Below are positions 1-10,475 of a DNA stretch of 64,000 nt, piece after piece. The stretch's first letter is position 1. Every line of letters starts with the position of its first letter. The translations under genes were made by a program, and so were the position numbers. This DNA is from Pseudomonas sp. A34-9 (GTDB lineage Bacteria > Pseudomonadota > Gammaproteobacteria > Pseudomonadales > Pseudomonadaceae): contig NZ_CP119967.1 of NCBI RefSeq assembly GCF_029543085.1, positions 2,754,501 to 2,818,500 on the forward strand, given 5' to 3'. A model generated the notes under the pieces. The model made no database searches. It was given only the letters and a program-made list of their open reading frames with translations, and was not told the origin of the DNA.

Positions 1-2
1 GG

Positions 3-3000
3 GGCGGGGTGATTCAGGCCGACCAGCAGTTAACCCTGAATGTCGCGCAACTGGATAACCGCGAAAAAGGCGTGATCAGCAGCAAGGCTGGCTTGACCTA
101 CGTCGGCACCCGGCTGGATAACAGCGGTGGCCTGGTCAGTGCGGTCGGCCCCGTCAACCTTACCGCTACGGAAATTCAAAACGCGGCCGGACGGATTGCC
201 AGTCAGGGTGATCTGCTGGCAACCATCGGCCTGCTGCAACAACAGGGCGGTGCGCTGGTTGCCCAAGGCAATCTGAGCCTGACTGGCAAGACCCTCGACA
301 ACCGTAACGGCGGGCTGGTCGGCACGACAAAAGCGCTGACACTCTCGGTCGACGACGTCGACAATCGCAGCGGCGAAATCTCCAGCAGTCTGCTGATGAA
401 CATCAAAGGCTTGCATCTGGATAACAGTGACGGCGGCAAAATCCTTTCCGCCAGCGACCTTGGTCTGAGCGTCGCCAAGCTGATCAACCAGAGCAAAGGT
501 TTAATCGCCGCCACCAAAGGCGCGGTAACGGTTACCGGCACTACGCTGAACAACAGCGGCGGCAATCTCAGCAGCCTCAACGGTCTGGTGATTACCCTTG
601 ATGACGCGCTGATCAATTCGCTCGGCGTGATCAGCAGCGACGGCACGCTGACCGTCAACGCCGCACGCATCGACAACAGCAACGGCAGCCTCGGCAGTGC
701 CGGCAGCCTGAAATTGACCAGCACTGGCGTGTTGCTCAATCAGGCCGGTTCGATCAACAGCGACAGCCTGCTGACCGTCAACAGCGGCAGTCTTGATAAC
801 AGCCGCAAAGGCGTGATTTACGGCCAAGGCAGCAGCCGGGTCGAGACCGGCGGATTCGACAACAGCCAGGGCGGCAAACTCAGCAGCGGAGCGGCGCTGA
901 CGCTCAAGGCAGGGCAGGTCAACAACGCCGCGGGCCGCATCGCCAGTCAGCAGGCGCTGGATGTTTCGCTCACCGGGCTGGATCAACAGGGCGGTGAACT
1001 GTTCAGCAAAACTGATCTGACCCTCGATCTGAACAATGGCCAGTTGAACAACCAGAACGGTTTGATCAATGCGCCCGGCACGCTGCTGTTGAAAAACCTC
1101 AACGGCGTGAACAACCAGGGCGGGGAAATTTCCAGCCAGCAAGCCTTCATACTCGCCGCGCATGACCTCGACAACAGCAACGGCAAACTGCTCAGTCAAC
1201 AGGGGCTGACGTTGCGCATTGCGGCGGCATTGAACAACCTCAAAGGCGTCATCTCCGCCGCCTCGCTGGACAGTCACAGCGCCAGCCTCGACAACCACGA
1301 AGGCCTTGTCAGCAGTCGCGGCGTTTTGTTGCTCACCACCGACAAGACTCTGGATAACCAACTCGGCACGGTCATCGCTGACGGCCAACTCACTGTCAAC
1401 GCCGATGAAGTGGACAACCGTGAAGGCAATATCGCCGGCAAGGCCGATGCCAGCGTGCAGGCAAAATCCGTCAACAACCAGAAAGGTCAGTTGATCGCCA
1501 CCGGCGTCCTCAAACTGCAGGCCGATCAACTCGATAACCGGCAGAACGGTCTGCTGGGGTCGAGCCAAGACATGACCCTGACCGTCGCCGATCTGGACAC
1601 CCGTGGTGGCGAGATCAGCAGCAACGGCGATTTGCGCGTTACCGGTAAAAAACTCGATAACAGCGATGGCGGCAAAATCTTCACTGGCAAAGCCCTGACC
1701 CTTACCGTCGACGAAGTGCTCAACCGCACCAAAGGCCTGATCGATGCGGGCTCGCAGTTCAACCTGCAGGGGCGCTCGCTGGTGAACGACGGCGGCGAAT
1801 TGCTCAGTCAGCAAGGCATGCTGTTGAACCTCTCCGGCGCCTTTGATAACACCTCGGGCAAGGTCAGCAGCGAAGGCACGCTGACGGTCAACAATGCGAA
1901 ACTGACTAACGTAAAAGGCAGCCTGTCCAGTGCTGCGGACTTGATGTTGAACAGCGACGCCAGCATCGACAATCAGGGCGGCGAGATCGTCACCGACGGC
2001 GCGCTGCTATTGAACAGCGCCAGCCTCGACAACCGCCAGCAAGGCAAGCTCAGCGGTAAAGGTGCGGTCACGGTCACCACCGGCGCTTTTGATAACAGCA
2101 ACGGTCGACTGAGCAGCGCCGACACCCTGAACCTCACGGCTGGCCAGGTCACTAACAGTGGCGACGGCAGTATCGGCAGTCAGAACGCGCTGACGGCTTC
2201 GGTCAGCGGGCTTGATCAACAGGGCGGCAAGCTGTTCAGCAACACGCAACTAAGCCTGGACCTGAACCACGGCCAGTTGAGCAACATCGGTGGTTTGATC
2301 AACGCTCCGGGCGCACTGCTGCTCAAGCAACTCAACGGCGTCAACAACCAGGGCGGCACGATTTCCAGCGCCGAGGCGTTCAGCCTGATCGCGCAAAGCC
2401 TCGACAACAGCAACGGCAAACTCTTGAGCAATCAGGGCTTGACCCTGCGCATCGCGGCCGCGCTGGACAACGTCAAAGGCATGATCGGCGCAGCCACCAT
2501 CGACGCGCGCGCCGCCAGCCTGAACAACAGCGGCGGCAATCTGGTCAGCCGTGGCGACCTCGGCCTGACCGTCGACGGATTGCTGCGCAACGACGCCAAG
2601 GGCTTGCTCAGTGCGACGCAGTCCATCGAGATCACCAGCGCCGAGTTGAACAACCGCAACAGTGGTTTGATCAACAGCCAAGGCAACCTGACGCTGACCG
2701 CCACCGGGCTGGATTCCAGCGACGGCGGCGAAGTCTCCGCTGGTGGTGACATCGACCTGAAGCTGACGTCCTTGACCCAGAACGGCGGACGCCTGGTGGG
2801 TGACAAAGCCGTCACTCTCGATCTGGCCAATGGCGATCTCGACAACCAGCGCGGCGTGCTCACGGCGCAAGGGCCATTGACGCTCAAACGTCTGCGTGAC
2901 GTGAACAACCAGGGTGGCGAGATTTCCAGCAACCTCGGTTTTGAGCTGATTGCCCGCGCCGTGAACAACAGCGCCGGCAAAATCATCAGCGGTGAAAAGC

Positions 3001-6000
3001 TGCTGTTGCGTGGCACCGACCTGCTCAACCAGAAAGGCTTGATCTCCGGTTGGCAAGGACTCACCGTCAATGCCAACAGCCTGGACAACCGCAACAGCGG
3101 CACGCTCTCCAGCAAGTTCGCCGATGTCTCGGTCGACCTCAAAAATGCGCTGCTCAACAGCGACGCGGGGGCCTTAGTTGCCCAAGGCAATCTGCACGTC
3201 AAGGCGGGCAGTCTCGACAACAACAAGGGCAATCTGAGCAGTGGCGCAGGGCAAGTCCTGACGCTGGGCGGTGCGCTCAATAACAGCCAAGGCCTGATCT
3301 ACAGTGGTGCGGCGCTGGATGTCGTCAGCACGGCGTTCACCAATGCCGGCGGCTCAATCAATGTCGAACAGGCGTTCACCGCCACGGCCTCAGGTCTGGA
3401 CAACAACGGTGGCCAGATCGCCAGCAACGCCGCGATCACCCTCAACCTGAGCGGAGACTTGAACAACAACGCCGGCAAACTCGCGAGCAGCGGCGCGATG
3501 TTGATCAAGGGCGTCACCGATCTGCGCAATCAGAACGGCCAGATCGCCAGCCAGAAAACACTGGAGGCGCGCACCGCTTCGCTGGACAACAGCAACAAGG
3601 GCACCCTCGCGGCGAACGACCAGTTGCAGATCACCGCAATGGGCGCCGTCAACAACAGCGCCGACGGTCTGATCTACAGCCAGAAGGCCGGCGTGCAACT
3701 GAACGCAGCCAGCCTGCGCAACGGTAAAGGTTCGATCCAGAGCGATGGCGCGTTGACCCTCGAAGTCAGCGGTGACTTCGACAACCAGAGCGGCAAGGTC
3801 ATCGCGCAAAATGGCAATGTCTTTGTCAACGCGGCCAATATCGATAACCGTGGCGGCACGCTGTCCAGCATCAAAGGTGCCCTGGAAGCGCGCACCGTCG
3901 GTGTGCTGCGCAACGGTTTTGACCTCAATAACAATCGCCAGGGCGGCATCATTCAGGCGCAGGGCCTAACCCTGGCGGCACTGGCGGGTCTGGACAACAA
4001 CGGCGGGCGGATTTCGGCGCAAGCGGCAGACCTCGGCATCACCACTGCGGCGCTCGATAACAGCAATGGCGTGCTGTATTCGAAAGGACTGTTGGGCGTC
4101 ACCGGCGCAAGCCTGGAAAACGCTGGCGGGCAGATCGCTGCCAACCGCATCGACTTCGGCCTCAGTGGTGCATTACGCAACGGCACGGGTGTCATCGAAA
4201 CCGATAGCCAACTGAGCGTAAAAGCTGCCAGCGTCGACAATCAGAATGGACGTCTGCGTTCACTGGGCAACACCGGCAAAACCCTGTTCCAGATCGGCGG
4301 TTTGCTCGACAACCGCAACGGCGTGCTGGAAACCGCCAACACCGACATGACCCTGGCCGTCGGCGGCCTCCTCAATGCCGGCGGGCAACTCAACCACGTT
4401 GGGCGCGGCAAGTTCGACGTCTCTACCGCCAATGTCATTGGCGCCGGCGGCAGCATCGTCACCGGCGGGCTGCTGGAACTCAACGCCGACAGCTGGAGCA
4501 ACTCCAGCGTCATTCAAGCCGGGCGCCTTAGCGTCAACGTCGGACAATTCAGCCAGACCGCCAGTGGCAAATTATTGGCTTCCGATTCCCTGCAGATCCG
4601 TGGCGGCAACTGGAGCAACGATGGCTTGATCGCCAGTGATGGCATCCTCGATATGCAAATCGGCGGAACCTATGCTGGCAGCGGCCGCTTGACCAGTCAG
4701 CGCGGCGCTTACCTTTCCGCCGCGCAAATGAACGTAGCGGCGGGTGGCAGTTTTGCGGTAGGCGCCACGTCGACCGTCAATATCGGCGGGCAACTCAGCA
4801 ACGCCGGACGCATGACCTCCAGCGAAGACCTGACGATCAACGCGGGCAGCGTTGCCAACTACGGCACTCTGGGCGCGGCGCAGAACCTCATCATCAACAC
4901 GCCTTCGTTGCTCAACGATCGCGGGCTGATTTTCAGCGGCAACAACATGACCCTCAGCGTCAGCACGCTAACCAACCAGAACGGTGATTTCTACGGTCTG
5001 GGCGATGTGGTGATCGGCGGGTATGCCGGCGCGGCGCGGGCAGCGGGGGTGTACAACATTTCCGGCTCGATGGAGAGCGGGCGCGGGTTTACGCTCAGTG
5101 CCGATGTGTTTGAAAACCGCACGGAAGGGCCGACGGCGTCGGTTGAACGCAAGCTCATCTCCGGATTGATTGCAGCCAGCTGTGGCGACTGTGTTGGCGG
5201 CACCTTCAACAACTTCCTCGCCACTCGCGAGACTTACCAATTCTTCGACACCGATACCAGCGCTTCGGCGATGTTCAACGTCGGCAAGGATTTCACTTTC
5301 CAGGGTGGCACGTTCCTCAACAGCAAAAGCACGATAGCGGCGGGTGGCAACATCACCATCACTGCCGACAGCTTGAAGAACATTGGCGCCAAGAGCGGGA
5401 CCGTCGAAGTCACGCGTCAATACAACTTCGAGATGGGCACGGGCACCACGGCGCAATTCATGGCCAACGTGATCTTGCCGTACAACCAGCGTAACAACCC
5501 TGATTTCCCTTTTGTGTATTACGTCATCGCGCCGGAAGGCCTGATCCGTAAAGCGATCGCTAAAACCGTGGGCAATGGCATCGTCATCGTCGACGCCGAG
5601 ACGGGCGAAAACGTCGGTAGCCGCAAGTATGGCCGAGCCATGTCTGGCTATACCGCGGGCTTTGAAACCTCAACGCCTTCGCTGTATGACCCGAATAATC
5701 TGATGGCAATACCGAGTGAACTGGCACCGTTCGAAAAAGGCGTTGCTGTCGAGAAGCCGGTGAACAGTACGGGAACCACCGATACCACGAACTCGCGCAA
5801 TGCAGTGATTCAGGCCGGCGGCAATGTCTCGATCACCGCCACCCGGGAAGTTGAAAACAGCGTTATCCATCAGGATTACAGCTCGACCGGTGGCACCAAC
5901 AAAGTTGCTGATACCTCGGTCGGCAACAGCGGCACTGTCGTTGTCCACATCAACAGCCAACTGCCGCCGGACCTTGCGCAACAGCAAGTCAATCCGCTGA

Positions 6001-9000
6001 GCCTGCCTGGCTTCTCTCTGCCGACGGGCGAGAACGGTTTGTTCCGTCTGAGCGGGCAGGGCAGCAGTGGCGCCACAGCCGGCAACACCGGGCCAGCGCC
6101 AACGTGGACGGTCGGCAGCGAATCGGTGAATGCCCAGGATCATATGGTCGCCGGCAGCAGCAGCGGGCCGCGCAATCTGTTTATCGATGCGCCTGCGCCG
6201 GTGTCCGACAGTACCCGCGCCGTCGATACATTCCACCGTACGCCAAGTATGGTTCAGGCAGTCGCCAGTACCGTCGATACAAAAGTGCCGGAGAGTTCTG
6301 CCGGCACGGGCAAGCCCGGCCGCGGTAACGACATCAAAGAGTCGATCGACACCCGTGCGGTCACGCGTGTCACCGGCCTACCAGACACCACGGCGCCGTC
6401 AAATCCGCACAAATACCTGATCGAAACCAACCCGGTACTCACCGACCTCAAGTCGTTCATGAGCTCGGATTATCTGCTGGAAAAACTCGGCTACAACCCC
6501 GATCAAAGCGCCAAACGCCTCGGCGATGGCCTCTACGAACAACGCCTGATCCAGCAAGCCGTCACCGCCCGCACCGGCCAGGCTTTCCTCGATGGCCAGA
6601 CCTCCAACGAGGGCATGTTCAAGTACCTGATGAACAACGCCATCGCCAGCAAGGACGCGCTCAACCTGTCGGTTGGCGTCGGCCTCACGTCGCAGCAAGT
6701 CGCCGCGCTGACCCACGACATCGTCTGGCTCGAAGAGCACGAAGTGAATGGCGAAAAGGTGTTGGTGCCGGTGGTTTATCTGGCCCAGGCCAACGGCCGT
6801 TTGGGCCCGACCGGGGCGTTGATTGCTGGTAACGATGTGACGCTGATCGCCGGTGAAAACCTCGACAACGTCGGCACGCTCAAAGCCACCAACAACCTCT
6901 CCGCCACGGCGGGCAAGGATCTGGTCAACAGTGGCTCGATCGAGGCGGGCAACCGTCTGGACCTGCTGGCCACCAACAACATCGTCAACAAGGCCGGCGG
7001 CATCATTGCCGGCAAGGACGTCAGCCTGACCACGCGCACGGGCGATGTGATCAACGAACGAACCATCACCTCGATGGACGACCAGTACGGCACCGTCACC
7101 CGGCATCAGGACTTTGCCGACAACGCTGCGTGGATCGAAGCCGCCAACGACCTGACCGTCAAAGCGGCCAAGGACATCAACGTCATTGGCGGCGTGATGA
7201 AAAGCGGTCAGGACATGGCGTTGAATGCCGGGCGTGATGTCAATGTGTCGTCTGTGCAGGTCAACGACAGTGCCTCGCTGGGCTGGAGGGGAGCTGTCAG
7301 CAGTGTCACGCAACTGGGCGCCGATATTGATGCCGGGCGTGATTTCAAGGCTGATGCCAAGCGCGACATCAATGTGATTGCCAGTGAGATTGATGCCAAG
7401 CGTGATGTGTCGATAAAAGCCACTGACAACGTGGTCATCACCTCGGCGGCGGACGAGGAGCATTCGCGCTCCAAAAACAAGAACATGACTCGTCAAGAGG
7501 ATCATGTCACTCAAGTCATGTCAGGTATTACTGCTGGGGGCGACGTCAAGCTGGATGCGGGCAAAGACCTGAGTGTGATTTCCAGCCGTGTTACAGCGGG
7601 TGATGAAGCCTACCTGGTTGCAGGAGACCGCCTCGAACTCCTGGCCGCGCAAGATACGGATTACTCGTTGTATGACATGAAGAAAAAAGGCAGCTTCGGC
7701 AAGCTTAAGATGCAGCACGATGAGGTGACCGACATTAAGCACATCGGCTCCGAAATCAAGGCCGGTGGCAACCTGACGCTGTCGAGCAAGGGTGATCAGC
7801 TATATCAAGTCGCCAAACTGGAAAGTGGCAACAACCTCACGCTGGACAGTGGCGGGGCGATTACTTTTCAGGGGGTCAAGGACCTCCATGACGAAAACCA
7901 TACCAAGACCAACAACAGCGTTGGCTGGGTGTCCTCCAAAGGTCGCGGCAATACCGACGAGACCTTGCGCCAAACCCAGATGATCGCCAAGGGCAATATC
8001 GTTATCAAGGCGGTCGATGGCCTGAAAATCGACATCAAGGATGTGAATCAGCAATCCGTCAGCCAGACCATTGACGCTATGGTCAAGGCTGATCCGCAGT
8101 TGGCCTGGTTGAAAGATGCCGAGGCCCGGGGGGACGTGGATTGGCAGCGGGTGAAGGAAATTCACGAGTCTTTCAAATACGAGAACTCGGGACTGGGCCC
8201 GGCAGCACAAATAGCAATCGCCATCATGATGTCCTTCGTGATGGGGCCGGCAGGGCTGGGCTTGGTCGGCGGTGGCTTCGGTGGGGCAGTCGCCACAAGT
8301 CTGGCAACCACGGGCGTTACCAGCACCATTAATAACAAGGGTGATCTCGGGGCCGCTTTCAAGGAGACCTTCAGTGCCGGGAGCTTGAAAAATGCGGCTA
8401 TTGCCGGGTTTACGGCGGGCATGCTCGATTATGCAGATACTAACTGGTTTGCGGCTGGTGGCAGTAAAACCGCAAATATCCTGACCAGCAGCAATATTAC
8501 TGATGTCGCCATCCGCACGACGGGGCGCGCGATTATCTCCAGCGGTATTTCCACCACCATTGGTGGCGGTAGCTTTGGTGACAACTTTGGAGCGGCGTTG
8601 CTGGGTGAGGCGAGCAGTGTCGCCATGGCGACCGGGTTCAAATTTGTTGGCGATCAAACGATCAAATTCCCGGAAGGCGGCGTAGTAAAAGTTGTCGCGC
8701 ATGCGCTGATGGGGGGCTTGCTTTCCGAGGTAACAGGTGGGGATTTTGCTACAGGGGCCGCGGCGGCCGGGCTGAACGAAGCGGCGATGAACGTCCTCGT
8801 GAAGTTCGCAGGCGGCAACGACCAAATGCAGGTGATGCTGTCGCAGTTAACAGGTGTGTTGGCGGCCGCTGCTGTGGATGGAGACTCCCAGCTAGGGGCG
8901 ACCATCGCGGGGAATGCTACGACGTATAACTATCTCTATCACCGTGAGGTGAAAGAGATGCTGGCCGAAATAGACAGCAAAGACACCGATGCGGAAAAGC

Positions 9001-9599
9001 AAGCTGTTCGAGATAGATACGAAGCGCTTAACAAGCAGCGAGAACTGGATCGCGATGCGGTTTGTAGAGAGTCAATTGAAAGCTGCCGTAAAATTGCGAA
9101 TGAGCTGGCAGACGATGATCGTAAATTCTCGGACCTGATCAAAGAATTAAGGACTGAAGGAAAGGGGGGAGAAGCTGCCTGGGTTGGTGATATTCAGGCG
9201 GGCAATTTGAACTCTACCGGTTCGATGGCTTCTGTCGTGAAGTCACTCAGCGGAGGTGAACTCACACGATTCGTTGCGGATATGGTCAAGCTGGGGATTG
9301 GCCTCATACCGGGAAATGCCTCGGCTAAGTCCAAGGAGATCGGAACCATAACGACGAGAATTACAAAAAATGAGACGCGCCTTGGTGGCCAGGGTGGAGA
9401 GCCGGGAATAAAAATCGTGTACAAAGACGGTACTGAGTTTGATATGACCCGAACGAGGGTTAAGGAAACGGAGTTAAATCCCTATGTTCCGGGAAAGGCC
9501 AGGCCGATAAGGTTCGAGGATGCTGTCAATAATAAGGGAGACAAGCGTGCACCAACCAAAGAGGAACTCGACTGGTTCAACAGTATAAAGTGGGATTGA
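3..9599 (+). CDS. cdiA: CdiA-like contact-dependent inhibition exoprotein (5' end outside window)
   Basis: The frame is open to the window edge, so the two-partner-secretion N-terminus and the cdiB partner lie upstream. About 3,200 residues are visible. Roughly residues 1-1700 are degenerate beta-helix repeats of the filamentous haemagglutinin kind, recurring as LDN(S/N)xGG and LxSxGxL. A non-repeat block follows at about 1740-1920. A conserved FHA/CdiA block beginning SSDYLLEKLGYNPD lies near 2150-2280. Further haemagglutinin repeats lead to a glycine-rich DUF637-like segment (about 2730-2900). The sequence NATTYNYL near 2970 sits where Pseudomonas CdiA proteins switch from conserved stalk to variable toxin (known for the family). 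The last ~210 residues, ending KRAPTKEELDWFNSIKWD, are the variable C-terminal toxin; I cannot name its activity. The protein is a surface filament that delivers the toxin to neighbouring bacteria. The base composition becomes more AT-rich towards the 3' end, as is usual for exchanged cdiA-CT modules. Confidence 0.93.
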   Translation, partial: GGVIQADQQLTLNVAQLDNREKGVISSKAGLTYVGTRLDNSGGLVSAVGPVNLTATEIQNAAGRIASQGDLLATIGLLQQQGGALVAQGNLSLTGKTLDNRNGGLVGTTKALTLSVDDVDNRSGEISSSLLMNIKGLHLDNSDGGKILSASDLGLSVAKLINQSKGLIAATKGAVTVTGTTLNNSGGNLSSLNGLVITLDDALINSLGVISSDGTLTVNAARIDNSNGSLGSAGSLKLTSTGVLLNQAGSINSDSLLTVNSGSLDNSRKGVIYGQGSSRVETGGFDNSQGGKLSSGAALTLKAGQVNNAAGRIASQQALDVSLTGLDQQGGELFSKTDLTLDLNNGQLNNQNGLINAPGTLLLKNLNGVNNQGGEISSQQAFILAAHDLDNSNGKLLSQQGLTLRIAAALNNLKGVISAASLDSHSASLDNHEGLVSSRGVLLLTTDKTLDNQLGTVIADGQLTVNADEVDNREGNIAGKADASVQAKSVNNQKGQLIATGVLKLQADQLDNRQNGLLGSSQDMTLTVADLDTRGGEISSNGDLRVTGKKLDNSDGGKIFTGKALTLTVDEVLNRTKGLIDAGSQFNLQGRSLVNDGGELLSQQGMLLNLSGAFDNTSGKVSSEGTLTVNNAKLTNVKGSLSSAADLMLNSDASIDNQGGEIVTDGALLLNSASLDNRQQGKLSGKGAVTVTTGAFDNSNGRLSSADTLNLTAGQVTNSGDGSIGSQNALTASVSGLDQQGGKLFSNTQLSLDLNHGQLSNIGGLINAPGALLLKQLNGVNNQGGTISSAEAFSLIAQSLDNSNGKLLSNQGLTLRIAAALDNVKGMIGAATIDARAASLNNSGGNLVSRGDLGLTVDGLLRNDAKGLLSATQSIEITSAELNNRNSGLINSQGNLTLTATGLDSSDGGEVSAGGDIDLKLTSLTQNGGRLVGDKAVTLDLANGDLDNQRGVLTAQGPLTLKRLRDVNNQGGEISSNLGFELIARAVNNSAGKIISGEKLLLRGTDLLNQKGLISGWQGLTVNANSLDNRNSGTLSSKFADVSVDLKNALLNSDAGALVAQGNLHVKAGSLDNNKGNLSSGAGQVLTLGGALNNSQGLIYSGAALDVVSTAFTNAGGSINVEQAFTATASGLDNNGGQIASNAAITLNLSGDLNNNAGKLASSGAMLIKGVTDLRNQNGQIASQKTLEARTASLDNSNKGTLAANDQLQITAMGAVNNSADGLIYSQKAGVQLNAASLRNGKGSIQSDGALTLEVSGDFDNQSGKVIAQNGNVFVNAANIDNRGGTLSSIKGALEARTVGVLRNGFDLNNNRQGGIIQAQGLTLAALAGLDNNGGRISAQAADLGITTAALDNSNGVLYSKGLLGVTGASLENAGGQIAANRIDFGLSGALRNGTGVIETDSQLSVKAASVDNQNGRLRSLGNTGKTLFQIGGLLDNRNGVLETANTDMTLAVGGLLNAGGQLNHVGRGKFDVSTANVIGAGGSIVTGGLLELNADSWSNSSVIQAGRLSVNVGQFSQTASGKLLASDSLQIRGGNWSNDGLIASDGILDMQIGGTYAGSGRLTSQRGAYLSAAQMNVAAGGSFAVGATSTVNIGGQLSNAGRMTSSEDLTINAGSVANYGTLGAAQNLIINTPSLLNDRGLIFSGNNMTLSVSTLTNQNGDFYGLGDVVIGGYAGAARAAGVYNISGSMESGRGFTLSADVFENRTEGPTASVERKLISGLIAASCGDCVGGTFNNFLATRETYQFFDTDTSASAMFNVGKDFTFQGGTFLNSKSTIAAGGNITITADSLKNIGAKSGTVEVTRQYNFEMGTGTTAQFMANVILPYNQRNNPDFPFVYYVIAPEGLIRKAIAKTVGNGIVIVDAETGENVGSRKYGRAMSGYTAGFETSTPSLYDPNNLMAIPSELAPFEKGVAVEKPVNSTGTTDTTNSRNAVIQAGGNVSITATREVENSVIHQDYSSTGGTNKVADTSVGNSGTVVVHINSQLPPDLAQQQVNPLSLPGFSLPTGENGLFRLSGQGSSGATAGNTGPAPTWTVGSESVNAQDHMVAGSSSGPRNLFIDAPAPVSDSTRAVDTFHRTPSMVQAVASTVDTKVPESSAGTGKPGRGNDIKESIDTRAVTRVTGLPDTTAPSNPHKYLIETNPVLTDLKSFMSSDYLLEKLGYNPDQSAKRLGDGLYEQRLIQQAVTARTGQAFLDGQTSNEGMFKYLMNNAIASKDALNLSVGVGLTSQQVAALTHDIVWLEEHEVNGEKVLVPVVYLAQANGRLGPTGALIAGNDVTLIAGENLDNVGTLKATNNLSATAGKDLVNSGSIEAGNRLDLLATNNIVNKAGGIIAGKDVSLTTRTGDVINERTITSMDDQYGTVTRHQDFADNAAWIEAANDLTVKAAKDINVIGGVMKSGQDMALNAGRDVNVSSVQVNDSASLGWRGAVSSVTQLGADIDAGRDFKADAKRDINVIASEIDAKRDVSIKATDNVVITSAADEEHSRSKNKNMTRQEDHVTQVMSGITAGGDVKLDAGKDLSVISSRVTAGDEAYLVAGDRLELLAAQDTDYSLYDMKKKGSFGKLKMQHDEVTDIKHIGSEIKAGGNLTLSSKGDQLYQVAKLESGNNLTLDSGGAITFQGVKDLHDENHTKTNNSVGWVSSKGRGNTDETLRQTQMIAKGNIVIKAVDGLKIDIKDVNQQSVSQTIDAMVKADPQLAWLKDAEARGDVDWQRVKEIHESFKYENSGLGPAAQIAIAIMMSFVMGPAGLGLVGGGFGGAVATSLATTGVTSTINNKGDLGAAFKETFSAGSLKNAAIAGFTAGMLDYADTNWFAAGGSKTANILTSSNITDVAIRTTGRAIISSGISTTIGGGSFGDNFGAALLGEASSVAMATGFKFVGDQTIKFPEGGVVKVVAHALMGGLLSEVTGGDFATGAAAAGLNEAAMNVLVKFAGGNDQMQVMLSQLTGVLAAAAVDGDSQLGATIAGNATTYNYLYHREVKEMLAEIDSKDTDAEKQAVRDRYEALNKQRELDRDAVCRESIESCRKIANELADDDRKFSDLIKELRTEGKGGEAAWVGDIQAGNLNSTGSMASVVKSLSGGELTRFVADMVKLGIGLIPGNASAKSKEIGTITTRITKNETRLGGQGGEPGIKIVYKDGTEFDMTRTRVKETELNPYVPGKARPIRFEDAVNNKGDKRAPTKEELDWFNSIKWD

Positions 9600-9603
9600 A
9601 AAT

Positions 9604-9852
9604 ATGATTGATTCAGTAACTGGTAAGCGGGTTGTGGTGTGCATTGACAACATTTATGGACCCTACATTCGGGTGTCATCATTTCAGGACGGAGGGGCTA
9701 TGGAAGATCTGCTGGATGAAAAATTCTTCGTCCTCTACTGGAAAGGAACTCCGGACGACTTGAAGGATCTGGGCGGGAATGAATACTATTTTGGTGGTGC
9801 GGCTGATCCCGTCAAACTGCAAACAATTCTCGACTCTATCGAATTTGAATAA
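9604..9852 (+). CDS. cdiI: Candidate immunity protein (CdiI) for the intact CdiA toxin
   Basis: This 82-residue acidic protein starts 4 bases after the cdiA stop and is therefore translationally linked to it. That position is diagnostic of CdiI, which binds and neutralises the toxin domain of its own CdiA in the cytoplasm. No family motif is recognised; immunity proteins are extremely variable. It has no signal peptide or membrane segment, so a soluble cytoplasmic inhibitor is likely. Immediately downstream the palindrome/IS mosaic begins, so this is the last gene of the functional CDI unit. The immunity role is inferred from position only. Confidence 0.75.
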   Translation: MIDSVTGKRVVVCIDNIYGPYIRVSSFQDGGAMEDLLDEKFFVLYWKGTPDDLKDLGGNEYYFGGAADPVKLQTILDSIEFE

Positions 9853-9857
9853 TTGGA

Positions 9858-10317
9858 ATAAATGGGGACAGATCCTGAGGGATCCCCGATTTTTCTTACA
9901 TAAAATCAAGAAGTTGGAATATTGAAGAGGCCTGCATGAGTCGGCAACTTGGTTTGCACCACACAAATACAAGAAACCGAACCCATGCAGGCCATCCGAT
10001 TTTTGCACAAAGCGCTCGCTCAAGCACTGCCCTCTATCCATTCTCGTCGCCTGACATCACTGATGAGTTGTGTCAGTTCGTTACTGCATGGACATCGCCT
10101 GACACTGACCGCTCTTGGCCGTTTTATGAAGGGGCGTGCTTACCCCAAGCATTCGATCAAGCGCGTGGATCGGTTGCTGGGCAATCAACACTTGAGATCA
10201 GAGCGCCCATTATTCTATTGGGTGATGCTTCGTGCATTGCTGGGTTCGCTCAAGCATCCTCTGATTCTGGTCGACTGGTCTCGAATTGACGCCTCAGGCA
10301 CAGCCTTTTTGCTGAGG
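9858..10317 (+). mobile_element. IS4-family element fragment, 5' end, joined to a half palindrome
   Basis: A half copy of the array palindrome (to 9874) is followed directly by the IS end CTGAGGGATCCCC. The transposase start is ATG 9985 (MQAIRFLHKALAQ). About 111 residues remain, reading LTALGRFMKG, then RVDRLLGN and ILVDWSRIDA, which is the start of an IS4-type DDE domain. The reading frame is then cut by a full palindrome at 10318 and runs on into it. The rest of the element is missing, so it cannot transpose. The same end recurs at 14480, 16165 and, reversed, 17463. Confidence 0.8.
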
Positions 10318-10380
10318 ATAAATGGGGACAGACCACGTTTAGAAAGCACTCCGAAAACGTGGTCTGTCCCCGTTTTTCCC
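10318..10380. repeat. RAYT-type palindrome, full copy
   Basis: Near-perfect hairpin: GGGGACAGACCACGTTT, a 14-base loop AGAAAGCACTCCGA, then the 17-base complement, followed by GTTTTTCCC. This is the consensus form of the family that separates the units of the CDI array. Transcribed, it would fold into a very stable stem. Confidence 0.9.
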
Positions 10381-10381
10381 A

Positions 10382-10465
10382 GGGACGATTACAAAGTATC
10401 AACAGTATTTTGATAAGAATGGCAGTCGTTTGAAATATATCGGCGGAAAGTGGCTGCCTTGGTGA
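10382..10465 (+). pseudogene. Orphan CdiA toxin remnant (C-terminal ~27 codons)
   Basis: In the frame that ends at TGA 10463 the sequence reads TITKYQQYFDKNGSRLKYI and finishes GGKWLPW. It has no start codon and begins right at the palindrome edge. It lies 10 bases before the next small gene, matching the toxin-then-immunity arrangement of cdiA-CT/cdiI units. I infer the 3' tip of a displaced CdiA toxin domain; the toxin family is not recognised. Confidence 0.55.
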
Positions 10466-10475
10466 GGTGCATAAA

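Noticed and set aside
501..4793. Long minus-strand reading frames opposite the cdiA repeat region
   Set aside because: They arise because the repeated high-GC codons of the beta-helix leave the opposite strand free of stops; they have no start signals and no family likeness.
9985..10413. Functional IS4 transposase gene
   Set aside because: Only the first ~111 residues remain; the catalytic DDE triad is incomplete and the frame runs into a palindrome.
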